Assembly: GCA_028564705.1 (NCBI GenBank)
Contig: JAPXFQ010000385.1
Location: forward strand, 3,224,001 to 3,288,000
Direction: 5' to 3'
Length of the DNA stretch: 64,000 nt
From: Apricaphanius iberus
Taxonomy: Eukaryota > Chordata > Actinopteri > Cyprinodontiformes > Aphaniidae
The stretch's first letter is position 1. The number at the start of each line of letters is the position of its first letter. The notes beneath the pieces are model-generated. The model saw only the letters and a program-made list of their open reading frames with translations. It did no database searches and was not told where the DNA came from. The translations under genes were made by a program, and so were the position numbers. This document shows positions 45,541 through 59,149 of this stretch, in pieces.

Positions 45541-47189
45541 GGCCAATCTTCAAGAAAGTCTTTAAATTCAGTCTATATGCTTTTATGACCTCTGAAAGCT
45601 TTTCTCATCTTATTGCAATGAGACAGTTCTTCACACTGGCGTCTCCAACGTCTCTTCATTGATTCATTGATGCCAAGGGTATGTTAAGCAGCTCTATTTC
45701 CTTCTTTAAAAGCCAGATCGACTGCCTTTAAACTTAAAAACAGCATCATATGAATTTCTTTGTTTGTTTTCCATAATGAGGGTTTGTGCATGAAAACTTG
45801 GTTTTTGCAAACTACTGCCTCTCTCACTCTTTTTCGGTCTCTTAAAAAACAAGTTTCCCTTAAAGGTGAAGGAAGTAACCTCTACAATCCATAGATCAAG
45901 GAGGTGCCCTTGTGGCCATTAACTGTAAAAATATAAGATAACTAAGCCACACATTTTTATGGGCCACAGGGTCCAAAGCGTTGGTTATAGTTAGTAACTG
46001 TAGTTTTTTTTGTTTTGTTTTTCCACAAAGGCAAGTATTTGGTGAATGCTGTGTCTTTTTGGGTTTGGTTCAGGCTGTTATGTACATGTAGATGTATCTT
46101 TATTTGGACCCAGTATTAATAGAGCACTACATGCCTATATCCTCACCTAAAAATGTACTATAATGCCTTCCTATTCATTTAAAAGTCAACTACATAAACC
46201 AGAATCAAAGCACTTTACGGATTCTGAAAGAAAATATGTGAACATATTACTTTGCTCATTCAAAATGTGACAAAATGTTAAGCTTTTCCTCCAAAGAATT
46301 AGTATAAATGAGTTATATTATTAGATGGGAACAGGTAAGAAGATGCCATTCCTTTGCCATTCCATAAACTATATTGGTTAAACCAGTCGTTTATTAAAGA
46401 GGCTCCTGTGATTTGTCCATTATAGAAGGCGTAGAGGATTGTCCAGTGTCCTCTCTGATGCTCATGTGCTATCTAGCAAAACTGACAGATTATACTGGTT
46501 TTCTTTTTGTTTGGTTTGGGTGGGTTGACCCCTGGTTTTGATACTGCGTGGGAGCGGGCTGCAGGCAGGGAGTGATTAGGTGTGGGTTTGCAGGTACAGG
46601 AGAGACGAGTAGAGTAATAAAGCTGCAGCTTATTGCATTCTGTCACTTCTAACTTTGCTCTTCGAATGTGGTACAAGTGAGTGTATCCCAAAGTAACTTC
46701 ACACGTTTTTATTTTATTTTATGCCAGTAACAGTGCTGTAAGATGGCATGCATTATCAGTCCCAAGATGTGATTAAAAAGAATGATCAACCACATACTGC
46801 TTTAAAAGTGGCAACATTTAAACAGTGTAGTCTTAATTGACCCTGTTTCTCTAAAGCAGAAAAATATCTAAATGGAAACAAGTTTTTGAGGAATTATACC
46901 GTACTAAAATACAGTTCATGTAAGCAAGGAAACTAGGAGTGAGTAAAAGAGAAGGGAATAAATAAAGCAAAGCTGGGACACAAATACCATATAAAGTCAT
47001 AATTGATATGCTAATTTGTAAATTATGCCATAAGATGCTTATTTTATTATTTGATTTCACACAAAAAATTGGAGATGAAGAAGTTTGTACTGTAAAAGGA
47101 TTAATGCAGTTTAACCCATATGAGCTGAACATATAACTAACAATGAACTTGTTAACTGGACTTTGCACCTTCCTACCTGTCTGAGCTTT
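45541..47189 (+). other. Intron 1, nothing recognised
   Basis: No exon or named repeat. The stretch 46500-46690 is GC-richer than its surroundings, without a clear identity. Confidence 0.45.
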
Positions 47190-47590
47190 TGCATGTGCAC
47201 TTCCCCCACATGGTCCCTCAGGTCAGCAGACGAGCTGCTCCTGGATGTTCCGCGCAAACTCAGCTTTTTCTACGGCTGCCCCCAAATTGTGGAATCTGTT
47301 GCCACTGCAAATTAGGAAGGCTTCTTTACTGTCCATTTTTTAAATCTCTTCTTAAAATCCACTTATTTTTGATCGGCTTTTAACTTAGCATGAGATGTTG
47401 TATGATTTTTGTTTTATAAATGTATTTTGTTTTTATTGTTTTATTTGACTTTTGAATTGTTATTTGTATATTTTATTCATTTTATTGTTGTATTAGTCCT
47501 TGTCATAATTTGTGAATTTTCATATTGCTGTATTTAATGCACAGTACTTCGGTCAGTTTCAGCAGTTTTAAGTGCTTTCTAAAGGAAATG
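47190..47590 (+). mobile_element. L2/CR1-type LINE 3' end
   Basis: CAGACGAGCTGCTCCTGGAT, then CTACGGCTGCCCCCAAATTG, AAATCTCTTCTTAAAATCCA and CACAGTACTTCGGTCAG follow the last ORF2 codons and 3' UTR of a common fish LINE of this group. Only this end is present, in the same orientation as the gene. It could supply cryptic poly(A) or splice signals, but no effect is shown. Confidence 0.65.
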
Positions 47591-48596
47591 GGCTTGGCTT
47601 CAGACCAATTCATCATCGATGAGGACTGCAATTGACACCTTATTAGTGTGATTAAAGTTATTAGTGGAAGGTGGGATCATAGCTTAGCCTTAGCTGCAGA
47701 ACATCAAGCTTTGATGCAAGCTGAAATTGTAAATAATGGGTTATTTGGGATTTTCTAAGTTGTATTTTTCTTCTGTTGGTCCTACTTGTTTTATCAGGTT
47801 TCAGTGACCCCAGGTATTTCTCCCACTTTTTAATTTCACTGTGCCAGCTGAGGTTGTATACGTAAATGTAGTTGCCTTGTGGGGCTGGTTTAGTAAGAAT
47901 CTCCGGTTCTCAGTGTGTAACTTGTGTGAGTTAGCCAGCTGCAGAGAGGAGACAGTATAAAAAAAACAAAAGAGAGTACCATTGAGTCTCCCAGGAATGT
48001 GAAAGCAAAACTGCTCCTTTACGGCACTCTGCCATTTCCAAACTGATTTAAGAGAGAAGAATAAAAAATAAAGCTGGAACCTGGTCCTCTGGCTGGACGC
48101 AGTAGGGAGTTGAAAAGACGTGAAGAATTACCTGCTAAGTGCTCACATGAGCGTATTTTAGCCAAAGGCACTACTGCTAACCTGGGACCACCTGAAGTAA
48201 AATCCAATTCTTCTCTTGGTTTGTGCTACAGTAGGTGTTCATGTGTCGTCAGTGTGGTGTTACAACTATTACAGCTGAGTTGGCCGGTATATGTGCCCTC
48301 ATCTCATAATAGGGGCTCTTTTTTGCCCACATTGGAGCGATTACTTGGTGTTAAGGCACACTTAGACAGCCCTGCCACTCAGCTATGATGACCCTAGTGC
48401 AAACACTTGCCAGCAGTTGGTATCCCTCCAGTGATTTAAATATGTTGCACAGTCATGCATGCATGTAATGATCTTTGTGTAGTTTTTTTTAAACATGCCT
48501 GAATACTACAAACTCTCACATCTTATTTGATCATTGTTTTCTCACCCGTTTTCTTTGCCTCTTCCTCTTTCACTTAGATTCACACATATGCAAACA
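47591..48596 (+). other. Intron 1, nothing recognised
   Basis: No exon or repeat is identified. Confidence 0.45.
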
Positions 48597-48627
48597 CACC
48601 CCCACATATCTGTGATATGTGGGGGTG
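48597..48627. repeat. Perfect 14-bp inverted repeat with 3-base loop
   Basis: CACCCCCACATATC at 48597-48610 pairs exactly with GATATGTGGGGGTG at 48614-48627 around TGT. It is a short perfect palindrome of unknown meaning, likely a cruciform-prone site. Confidence 0.9.
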
Positions 48628-51600
48628 CGGAGCTCACCTTACCCTAGAGACATCTGAGCCTTGGGAGGGCCAGATGGTGGATACAGGCTTGGATCTTTTT
48701 CGTGTGCACTTTTTTTGTAGCCCCCTAACGTGAAAGTGAGCAGTATCAAGGGGGAAATGGAAGAACAGAGCTGTAGGAGTGCTGTCTTGAATGTGGGTTT
48801 ATGCTTTTCTATTCACTTTTTTGTCCAGACCTTTTTTCTCACACTCTGATATCTTGTGTTGTTTACCGCATCATGAGCTTGCATCTTCCAGACATTCCTC
48901 TGTCCAGAGATTTGCCACAGAGATGCTATCAACGGTGTTAGGTTCCACCTGCCGCACTCTGTGCCCAATGCTTATCAAAGCAGGTGGCAGACAGCAGGAT
49001 GAGTACTGAGGCCTTATCTGTCCAGTCATCGGGGGATAAGCAGACCTACTGCATCAGCAACATACATAACATATTAGAACACAGGAGTGGAAGCGGCAAC
49101 GTTTGAGACACAGTTCAACCTCAAACTGTGTGAGTCATCTGTTTTCTGCAAAAGCCAGTTCCAGCATTTTTTTTTATGAACACAACACACAAACATGCAC
49201 ACTCACACATGAACACACATAAAATAAGAAGGCTTTGGGACTCACAGGAGCAGAAACTAAGGGATAACCCTCCACGCTGCACATGCTGGAAAATAGGAAC
49301 GCTAGTCGCTGATTGGCCGCAGTGACCCGGCTAACCTCACTACCCAAGGATGGTGGTGTGAAAAATGTGCTTTTCCTCTTTCTTTTTCTGCTTCTGAGCT
49401 ATTCTTACTCTCCATTATCACCTTTCTTGGTGATTGGGTGACAGTTGTTCAATCAGCAGGAAAGGGAAGCAGCTACGATATTTGTTGAATTGAGAGGTGA
49501 GAAAAGAAACGATTGATTATTGAGTGTTGATTCCCACTGTTCCCAAAGTCTAGTTTTAGATGATTCTGTACTTAGAACCCCATTTCAACCTTTTTTTGCC
49601 CACTCTATGCGCCCTTAAGGTCCCCCCAATATGCTTCAACCCTTCATTCACCCCTTTATGAGCAGTTTTGGTTTATAAGATCCTTTTGTTGGTTCTTTAT
49701 ATACGTTACAGATTGCCTAGTATATTATTTTTTACTTTATGGGAATTAAAACATTTTTTTATGAGTACAACTCTCAAAAAACAAAATGTATCACAGTGGT
49801 GACTATATCCTTTTTTTAGACATTCCAAGCTGGTTGACATTATTAAAGAGTTGTAGCTGTAGTTAGTCAGATATTCACACACAGTTGTGATTATGTTTTG
49901 AAAAAATAACAAAAACTTTAAGGATTAATAATCAAATGTAAGGCACTTTAGTTGTTTCAACTCACCCTCTCCCAAACCTGCCACAGCTGGTCCCTTTTCG
50001 TATTTCTCTTTCTTTCTTTTTTTCTTCCTTCCTCCGTCCCTCACCTGCTGCCCTCTTACATTTTTATGTTTAAAAACAGATGTGTGGTTTACACTATTGC
50101 TGGGAACACTACAAGCAAGAAAAGTGAAACATGATACTTTTATTTGTAGGAAAAAAAAAAGATGTAATAAGCGCAGTATTGGCAGAAACAGGAAGAGGTA
50201 TAGAAAGTGTTGAAGTTGTGGGATTATAGAACACAAAGAGGTTCTTTGTAACATGATATGTATTTTTGAGTTGGACAGTCTTTAAATGTAACTTTTAGAA
50301 CCAAGGCTGGAAGGGCATAATTATAGGTTGGTTAGTCAGAGTGAGAGTATAGTAAAGGAAGGTATATCAATGCGGTGTTTGATTCTTACAAAACTGTTTG
50401 TTATTAAACTAATGATATTATCGGTTTATTTCACTGTGTATCTTTGATAACTACATAGCACTTTTTCTCATAATTCTTTGTCTAAGTACATGTGCAACAA
50501 AATTTACTTTCTACAGAAATAAACTCGTTGTACAGTTTTCAGTGTAAAGTGAATTAGCAGCTCATAGGGTTCTCTCAGTGCTCAGAGGAATTAACGGTAG
50601 CACGTTAATAGGGCTAAAATTATAGGCGATGGTGGAAGCTGTTCCACTTCTGATTAAATAAAAGCCGTCTCCTCCACAGGCTGTTTCGCACAGGGACTAA
50701 ACCATGCACGCACACACGCACGCAAATGTGTACAACCTCTATACATGCAGAGCTCTGATGTGCAAAAAGGAAATGAGAAGAGATGGGAAGCTAAGGGCCT
50801 GGGCCAGTAGGCTGTCCCATTATTAATGAGTAAGTACCAGCCCTTCATCCAGGTTTGGGACATGTGGACATATTTCACCACTCTGCTGCCCTATCTCCGC
50901 TCCATAAATGTAATCATTTATTAAACACTGTTCTCTTAGCAAGAGTATAGCAGAGAACTTGTGTATGAATACTTGTGTCTCTTTGTGTGGGTTGCCGGTG
51001 TTAATGCAAGAGAGAAAAAGTGCGGTGGAGAAAAATGAAGTGCCTGCGCAGTGCTGCAAAATGGAATGCCAGCTTCCAAGAGAGACACTGATGGGCCAAT
51101 ATGTAGCAGTAGTGGGAGGACAGTTCTAACCCTGCGTAACACTGAATTCCTCTGCCAGGCAAATTTTCACCTGCCCTGCGCTGTCCACTTCTGTAACTGG
51201 ATAAGAAGAGCATTTGTGGAGGTAATTAACTATTGATTTGAAGCACAGAGGGTAATGGGAAATAAGTGGACAGTATCTCAATCCACTAGGGTGGCTGCAG
51301 TACAGCTTTAGTAAATTTATGTATTAAGGAGGCTTTCCTTCTAAAACGTCAACGTTGCCCTATCAAATTCTTTTATTCTGGTTTACAATCTAAACATTGG
51401 GTTCATGTTTTATAACATAACAAATATTACTTTCATCTCAAGCCATGCTAAACTAACCTGTACAGTAAACCTTTTTCATACTTTGGCAGCTGACTGGCAT
51501 TGAGATCTATGAGTTTAGAAGGCCAGCACAGTGTTACTCTTTGCTCTTTTCTTTACCTAGATACCAGACATTTCATTGCTCACATTTCATTTTGCTCACA

Positions 51601-51949
51601 TTGATTACAATGTGAGCAAAAACCAAAACAAAGTCAAAGCTTATTTTGTCATTTATAGAGTTGGTCCATCTCAGTACCTGAAAATGATATTAATTCAGCT
51701 CAAAATTCAAATTTAATTAAATTTGTGAAATGAATTTATTATATACATTAATTAGTGTTGAACTTTGTTATTCCGTGTCTGATAAATGAACTCCGCTATT
51801 CGAACAGAATAACTGCATCAAATTCATATTTCCATAATTTACACTTTTTTAGATCCACCTTTAGAGATGCAGCAGGGTCCTAAATGAATTCATTTTAATT
51901 CACTTTTTATATGGCAGCAAACAACCACAGATATCGCTCAATACATTGT
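48628..51949 (+). other. Intron 1, nothing recognised
   Basis: No supported exon. CA-rich runs occur near 49190-49215 and 50706-50725. Confidence 0.45.
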
Positions 51950-52080
51950 GTACAGTGCAAAGAGATTCAATTAAACAGTCTAATTCAGTCCAAATTTATT
52001 TAAAAAAAAACCAGTTAATTCCAGTGCAGTCCAAATATACCATCAGATTCAGACACAAGTATGTACAGTCCAGTCACCAG
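51950..52080. mobile_element. Possible LINE tail fragment
   Basis: CAGTCTAATTCAGTCCAAAT and CCAGTTAATTCCAGTGCAGT resemble the AATTCA/GTCCAA-type sequence in 3' tails of fish L2/CR1 LINEs. The assignment is weak. Confidence 0.3.
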
Positions 52081-53689
52081 GGTCTATTTTGTGTCCAGGA
52101 GCAGCTTGAGGATTAAGGGTGTGATTTATTTTAGAAGAAAAAGTATAGGCAGTGAGGGACAGAGAGAGAGATAAGGATAAGCCATCATGACTTCAATCTT
52201 ATAATTGCTAATAAGTAGGTTCTGGTGGGTAACCCTTAATCACATCCAGTCTCGCAAGGAGTGTATCCTTTTGAGAGTACCTGTCCTTGGATTTCTGTAA
52301 GGGAAGGGAATTTTCTATTTATAAAAAGAAAAAAAACTGACAAATGATGTTAAAAAAACTTGTTCACAGCTATAAATCAAAGTTGTGTATTTTTCCTATT
52401 AGTGAAAGCTACTCTATTTGCTTGTATCTTCTTTTGATTGTTTAGTGCACCGGACTCACTCAACCAAACCTCCCCTGCATTTACACTTATGGAACATTGG
52501 AAAATTCATAGCCCTTCCTAATTCTTGTCCTCTTCCTCCTCATCTGTTGTTTATCCAGAGTCTGAGCATTTAAAGAGGCTCACCTCTGCTCCCAGCTTCA
52601 CGCGCTGTTTGAAACCTGCTGTGCTGATTGACACGTGACGTTTGGCCAGGAGTCAGTTACCCATAAGCTAGGAAAATGAAGCGTTTCGGCACACTGTCCA
52701 CATGTATGACACACAGTGAGGTGCTTTTAAATAAGGTAAAGTTAAATGAACAGATGTAGTCATTTTTCTGCTGCGGCCATGTAGCCATGTGCTGATGACA
52801 TGTCAAAATGATAAACGCTCCCACTAAGCTGAGCTTAATATAATTGTACAGCCGTTTTCCAGATGTTTTACAACTGTGTCAAAGCAGTTTTAAAGAATGT
52901 TGAGTTCATATCAAGAGATATATCTGTAATATAGAGAGCAGGATATGAGTAGGTTAATCTAAATCTTGACGTTCAGTGTGACTGCACAGCATGCTTTAGA
53001 TCTTTGCTACAGGCATTGATAATAGTCACTGATTTGTAAATCTTAAATTGACAAGACTTGTGTGATACAACATATGCATATTCTACAAATTACTTAATAT
53101 AATTTAAAAGATTCTAACTGTGCTCTTTTATTTTAGAGTCTGTGATGTTTGCTGCATAGTGGGTTTAGTACAGAGGTACTCTAAGGTGGAGACTAGAACT
53201 GGGAAAGTTTACTTTGAAAATATAAGACTCGTGGATAGCTTGAAAAAGCAGCTACTGCAAATCATTACATTTGTTCTTTCACATTTTGTTAGCCATCAAC
53301 ATAACCTTCCAAGTCTTGATGCCTTTTATAAATGTTGTCCATCACCATTTGTTGGTCTGTTTAATCAGAAATAATGCCAACCTGGTTAAGACATGGCAAG
53401 CGTGACATTTTATGACTATGTAATTGACTGGGCTCATAGTTTCTATCCTAACTCTCTGAATAATGTGTTGATCATTGCCATAATACTGAAAGCCCTTTGT
53501 CACTGTAGATTCATTTATAGTCACATTATAAACAAAAGGGAACTGGTCTGTTTTAGGGAGCTCTTGGGGATCTTTCCATGTAAATTACTTATCTGAATTA
53601 GTATATATTTGATATAAGTATATATCAAAACAGTGCAGCCTGCTTTCTTTCAGTCTTTCAGTCTTGAGGCTTTACTGAACTGTATTCCT
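52081..53689 (+). other. Intron 1, nothing recognised
   Basis: AT-rich sequence without a recognisable exon. An 84-codon frame at 53120-53374 has no domain I know. Confidence 0.45.
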
Positions 53690-53885
53690 CCTCTCTGCAT
53701 TTTGTGACACTACAACCACGAGGCATAATTTATTTTATTGGGATTTTATGAGATAGTCCTACACAAAGTAGCACATTTCCATGAAAGAAAAAGATTGTAA
53801 TTCATGGTTTTAAACTGTTTTTATTTTACAAATGCAAATCTAACACCCCTAAATAAAATCCTGTGCAACCAAGAATTATGTGTTC
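53690..53885 (+). mobile_element. Tc1-like transposon 5' end remnant
   Basis: TGCATTTTGTGACACTACAA, TTTATTTTATTGGGATTTTA, GATAGTCCTACACAAAGTAG and CCTAAATAAAATCCTGTGCA match the 5' non-coding end of the common Tc1-like family. It stops before the transposase gene. Confidence 0.7.
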
Positions 53886-56884
53886 TTGCCTCCATGGTGC
53901 CCTCCAAAATACCCATGCAGTCCCCCAAACCTCTTACTGAAAAGGGGGACTTGAAAAGAGCTTGGCTTTCATTTATCAACCTTACTCGCATCCAGATCTG
54001 TGTGTATTTTTTGTGTGTGGGAACAACTTTACGTAACCTATAGTGTGGTATTTATTTTACTATACTTATGCATATAAATCTTCCTAAATATAGAAACCGC
54101 TCTGACCTTGCCTATGCACAGAATCTAGTGGTAGAATGGGGGAACTACAGCACAGAAACGGGTTTACTTTTATGGACTCTTTATCGCATCAGTTTATCAC
54201 CTCTGCCAAGCAGCACATGTTTGCACACCAGGTCTGTCAAATGTGATCAGCTCTGAGGTGATCTGTGCTCCCCTGGTAGAAGAGCTGGCCCAGCTGTAGG
54301 CTAAGATTTTTTATTATATTCAGTTTTATATCTAACCATTTTTTTCCTTTATTTCTGACAGGAACTTCTTCACTGCCCAAACTGCATTTACTGCTAATGT
54401 TTAAAAAAAAAAAAAAAAATCAGCTGATGGAACCAAACATCAATGCTCGAGACAAATTTAACTTATTTAATTTGCACAAAGAAGCAAATTAGTAAACAAG
54501 ATTCAAATTTAAACAGTACTGCTGCTTTTTAGACTATTTCAGATTTGTGTTTCCACTTTTTTTTGTGAATAGGAATGTTTTTTAGTATTCAGTATTATTC
54601 TGTAGTTGCTTTTGCATTTTTGGTTGATTTTGTACACATAACTGATTCACTCTGTTGATTTATACTTTTTATAGTTAATGGCCTATTTCTTTGTAAGTGA
54701 ATAAGGGTTCATTGTAAAAAAAAAAAAGAGATTCGTGTATCAGCCTTGTATACTTTATCTTCAAGGTCTAAAAGATAAACAAATTTTTCTACCAAAAAAA
54801 AAATACTTTTCATCTCTCACAAAAACTCTGATCATGCATCCTATTCATTTAACATTTCTGAAATCTACTTAGGCCTACTGGAAATACTCAAAGTGGAAAA
54901 AGGAGGTAAATGTATAATGCTTGTATCATGTGATGGTAATCACTCCTGACAAGGTCACTGTGTGAGTCTGTGAGTGTGTCTTTGTTTTTGCTTGAGTGAG
55001 TGGATTCAAGCATACCAAAAAAAAAAAAAATCTGTCAGTCTGCTTTTAAGAGTCTTTTAGACACCTTTCAACGATTTCCTAAGAGACGATCCCTTCTCTG
55101 AGCTGTTATTGATGGATACAAATGTAGAGTGGCGAGTGCTTGCATTTCTGGACTCCTTTTTTCAATCTATTTTGATATTTGTGTAATGCTTTGAGAATCT
55201 ATTGCAGTGTCTTCTATTACCATATTTCAATAGTTTTTAAAAGGAAAGGGGTGTGACAAATGGTCAGATGGATGGATGGTGCTTCTTAAACGTGGATAAG
55301 ATAAAAAGCAAACAAGCGGCCTCCATCTGTCTCTTCTCTCCTGGCTCCTATGATTGATTGCGCCTTGTCCAAGACATATGAGCATTTCGATCATATCATG
55401 GATCACAGCACAGAGTGGGAATGACACGTGCCGTGTTTTTTTGTTTTTTGTAGTTTTTTTGTTTATTTGAGAGGCAAGCATGTGTTTGATGGATTTGCTC
55501 TGTTTGACGCCTATAAGGATGATTTGTCTTCTCTCGTGTGTTTTATTAAAAAGGAAATGCTGTTAGCCATGTAGCAAGACTAAGTCTTAAAGTAACTGAA
55601 GTTACCCTTTTGAGGACGCATGGAATTTATTCAGGACAATAAATTGAACTATATATATGGGGGTGCATTTTCGAGCTTTTTTCATACTGCCTTTTTCTGC
55701 CAGTTTTAACATTTATTTTATCTTACAGTTTTCACCAACTTGTTTTGGAAGCACAGATCATATTTATAGGAAATATGCTTGGGGTACATAAATATTCTTT
55801 CCAAACCTAGCATAATTCAAAGAAATGAGGCTGCTCACTGGGGTTATGGTGGTTTGGGTCTTTTGGCAGAGGGTTAAACATGATACAGTCTAAGTAGTTT
55901 CAAATCGCATGTGTATCGTAGTCAGGATCCTGAACAGTTAAACTGTAAAGGCGTAAAACAGATGTTGAAAATCACTTCAGGCTGACTTTTCGCTCAAGAA
56001 ATGTTTGTAAGCCAAATAATCCTTATAAAAGTTGCCTCTTTTGCCACATTTTCCCCATCTTATATTGTTAGGGCTTTCTATTATTTGCTCGTCACATTCT
56101 CTTTCTCTTTTAAGAGGATTATTTGGTTGAGGGTTAGAGGTTAAGAAAAACCTTTTAATAATTTTACATATTGGCCAATATATATTTTCATGCAGGCGCT
56201 TTAACTTGACAGATTCAATATCCGGTGTATAAATGGTGTTATCTTAAATAGACTACTGCCTTCTCCGACATTCAAATCTTTTAAACAGTAAATATCCTTC
56301 CTGACAAAAATCTACCTGTATGCCATTGAAGAAGAATCTAGAACAAGAGCATTTCGACCATACAGCTCTAAACGAAACAGCTTATATTACTTTCAGCAAT
56401 CTTTGACAGTGTGTGAAAAATAAAATGTCAATTATATTCAACTATGCAGCCGCCTGCAAATATGAACTTATATTCTTAGTTTTTAGTGTTAAACAGTTGT
56501 ACCTGCAGAAGTTGCAAAAGTTGGAATAGCGTTACTGGAAAAATAAGGAAGTATGGGAAAGTGGAAGTGTCTGTGCAGTTAACAGATGCAATGTGAGATA
56601 GAAGCTTTTCCATTCAGTTGTGTTCTATTGATAGCAGGCATTAGCTGACTCTGGTTAAATTTCTCATGGTACATTTTATCACTACTTTAAATTGCATTCT
56701 TCTGTCTCTTCAAAATGTGACATAGGTCCAATGTCAGAGAACACATTGTCCCATGCTTTTTTGATAAGTCCCTCCATTCTGGTTTTGTTTAAAAATATGT
56801 CACTGTTTCCAAAGAATGAGTTATTTCTAATAATTTGAGTAGTTTCATTCCAAAACTGATTATTCTATATAATCACAAACTATA
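53886..56884 (+). other. Intron 1, nothing recognised
   Basis: Several poly-A runs (54402-54419, 54717-54728, 55016-55030) but no SINE or exon that I can identify. Confidence 0.45.
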
Positions 56885-57140
56885 TATTGTGGCTCAGTGG
56901 TAGAGTAGTTGGCTTGCAATTGGAGGGTCGTAGGCTCGATTCCAGCTTCCTCCAGTCACATGTCGATGTGCCCCTGGGCAAGGCACTTAACCCCCAAATT
57001 CTACATTGTCCTACCGAGCCATGTTGGGTGTCGCTGTATGAATGCGAGTGTGATTGGGTGAATGCGGCTTCAATGTAAAGCGCTTTGAGTGGTCAGTAAG
57101 ACTAGAAAAGCGCTATATAAGTTCAGTCCATTTACCATTT
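56885..57140 (+). mobile_element. tRNA-derived SINE, nearly complete
   Basis: A box TGGCTCAGTGG at 56890-56900 and B box GGCTCGATTCC at 56933-56943 form the tRNA-like head. The body contains GATGTGCCCCTGGGCAAGGC. The 3' end AAGCGCTTTGAGTGG, AAAAGCGCTATATAAG and GTCCATTTACCATTT is shared with fish LINE tails, which explains how it is mobilised. The 63-codon frame across it is chance. Confidence 0.8.
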
Positions 57141-57520
57141 AATTGTACAAACATAGTTTTTTGGTAGTTTTTTAGTTAATTGCTCAAACGTAGAGAATGA
57201 AGATAGCATAGCAATGGTTCTTCCAAATATTGCTGGCACTGCAGGATCAGGAGTAGGTCACCGTTCTTGATCACTGTTGTCATGCTTCCTAAATGTCCAA
57301 TATCTGTTAAAACAGACATCTCTGTGAAGAATGCTGTTTTAGTAGTTCCCATTAGTAAGTCACACATTCCAAATTAGCATGTGGTTAAAGTAACAAGAAA
57401 AAGATTATGTTTGATGAGACAACTGGCTGGAATGATGAGCTGCACCTGCCATGTCTTGCTTAACACCTCCATGCTTTAATCAATGATGGTTGAAATTAGT
57501 GATCAGTGTACTTTACCCAT

Positions 57521-57649
57521 GTGATGGACTGGCGACCTGTCCAGGGAGTACCCCGCCTCTCGCCCGTTGACAGCCGGAGATAGGCACCAGCCCCCCCGTG
57601 AACCCTGGAGGACTAAGCGGTTCAGAAAATTGATGGATGGATGGATGTA
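57521..57649 (+). mobile_element. TGGA-tailed fish retroposon fragment, best preserved copy
   Basis: GTGATGGACTGGCGACCTGT, CCAGGGAGTACCCCGCCTCT, CGCCCGTTGACAGCCGGAGA, TAGGCACCAGCCCCCC and TAAGCGGTTCAGAAAATTGA run into GGATGGATGGATG. It is one of the commonest fish interspersed repeats, with relatives at 20003 and 28718. Confidence 0.75.
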
Positions 57650-59149
57650 CATTACACCCATATTCTACTTTTGGTCCTAAAGTACAATAACTGCAAATCC
57701 AGACTTTTTACCCACCATCTCACTCTATGTAATTTGTAAATAAATATCAAATAGAGATTAGATACACCACATAGATACATCATAGCCATCTTCAACAGGT
57801 ACTATAGTTGTTTAGAATTGAAAGAAAAAGTTACCCTTTAAAGTTGGAACTCCGACATATAAATCTAGAGGTTTCTGTCCAACTTTAACTTCAGAATCTA
57901 ATATCCACCCAGAACAAATATAAAACCTTGGAAAAGGCAAATGAGAACTAAAACAGCTTGTAAAAAGGAGATTCCTTACTAACTGCACACACAAAGTCCC
58001 AATCTAGAATTGGAAGGATGATATTAGTTTGGCAAGAAAGCTCAGCTTTAGTGGTTACCCATATTCTTCAGCTTGCCTAGGAGCTGCATACACACATTAA
58101 TTCAAATCACATACAGTGGTTTTACATGCGACATTTTGTTCTGTGGAACTTAAAACAAACAAACTCAGTAGCCTCATGAAGTCACTCTTTGTTTATTTGG
58201 GTGCTTCAACTCACTGTGATGTTGTAGAAGAAAAAAAAAAACTCCCTTTCATCTTCAGACCTAGATTTTTTCCTTGGAAGAAAAGATTTCAGTCTCTTAA
58301 CCCTACTCCTTAGATCAAACATACCATCACATGTAAACCACTGCCAATTCTTTTCTGGGAAACTCCTTCAGCTGCTTCAGTGTTGTCAGTTTCTTGGCAA
58401 CTTTCTTTACCAATTCTCATTCTCTTTTAACAATTTTAGGGTGACATTCAATGTTAACATGTAGCCTATTGTCTCAAATTTCCTCGACTGTCCCATTCCA
58501 CTGTGTCAGGCTGTATGTTTTATTTTGTTTAATTAATTTCCAAAAATAAGCAGTCATAAGGGTAAATATGTTTGTAACTCAACGTATTCCAGTTTTTCAA
58601 GAGTCGTTATCGATAGTGATGGTTGGTATATAATTCTGTAGAATTGTTGAGCTGTTTTTGTTACTGATAGACTGATGGCTTTGAACAATTACTTCATTGT
58701 AATCCTTTTTTCATCTCTGTGAACAATGGCTTTGGCAAACTGATGCAAATGAGAAAATGTCAGGAAAATCTTACAGTTGAACTTCATACCGGGGTCATAA
58801 CAGTTTTAATTTGAGTTTTTGTAGGGTTTTGCAACCAGGTTTTTGCAGCATTTCTTTTTTTCACATTGACATTAAAATTCCTGACATTTCCAAAGGGGTG
58901 TGCACAATTTTGAGAGCCACCGTTAAATACAATAAACCTACAGTATATGGGTTCCCTAATGCTATACGTACATGTAATTTGCATATATGAAAGTTTCCTT
59001 TCTAACAGGTCTAGATTGCTTTGCAACATCAGCAGATTGCTAATTGTCAGATAACTGCCAATAGGAGGATCTTTGTTGACATCTTTCTCCGTCTTTTTGC
59101 ACATGAATCAAAAGCAGATGGCCCAAACTTGAAGTCTTCAATGAAGTTT
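57650..59149 (+). other. Intron 1, nothing recognised
   Basis: No exon or named repeat. A 106-codon minus frame at 58784-59104 has no recognisable domain. Confidence 0.45.

Noticed and set aside
56890..56960. Possible genuine tRNA gene
   Set aside because: A and B boxes are present, but the acceptor stem does not close and the segment continues into a known SINE body and tail.
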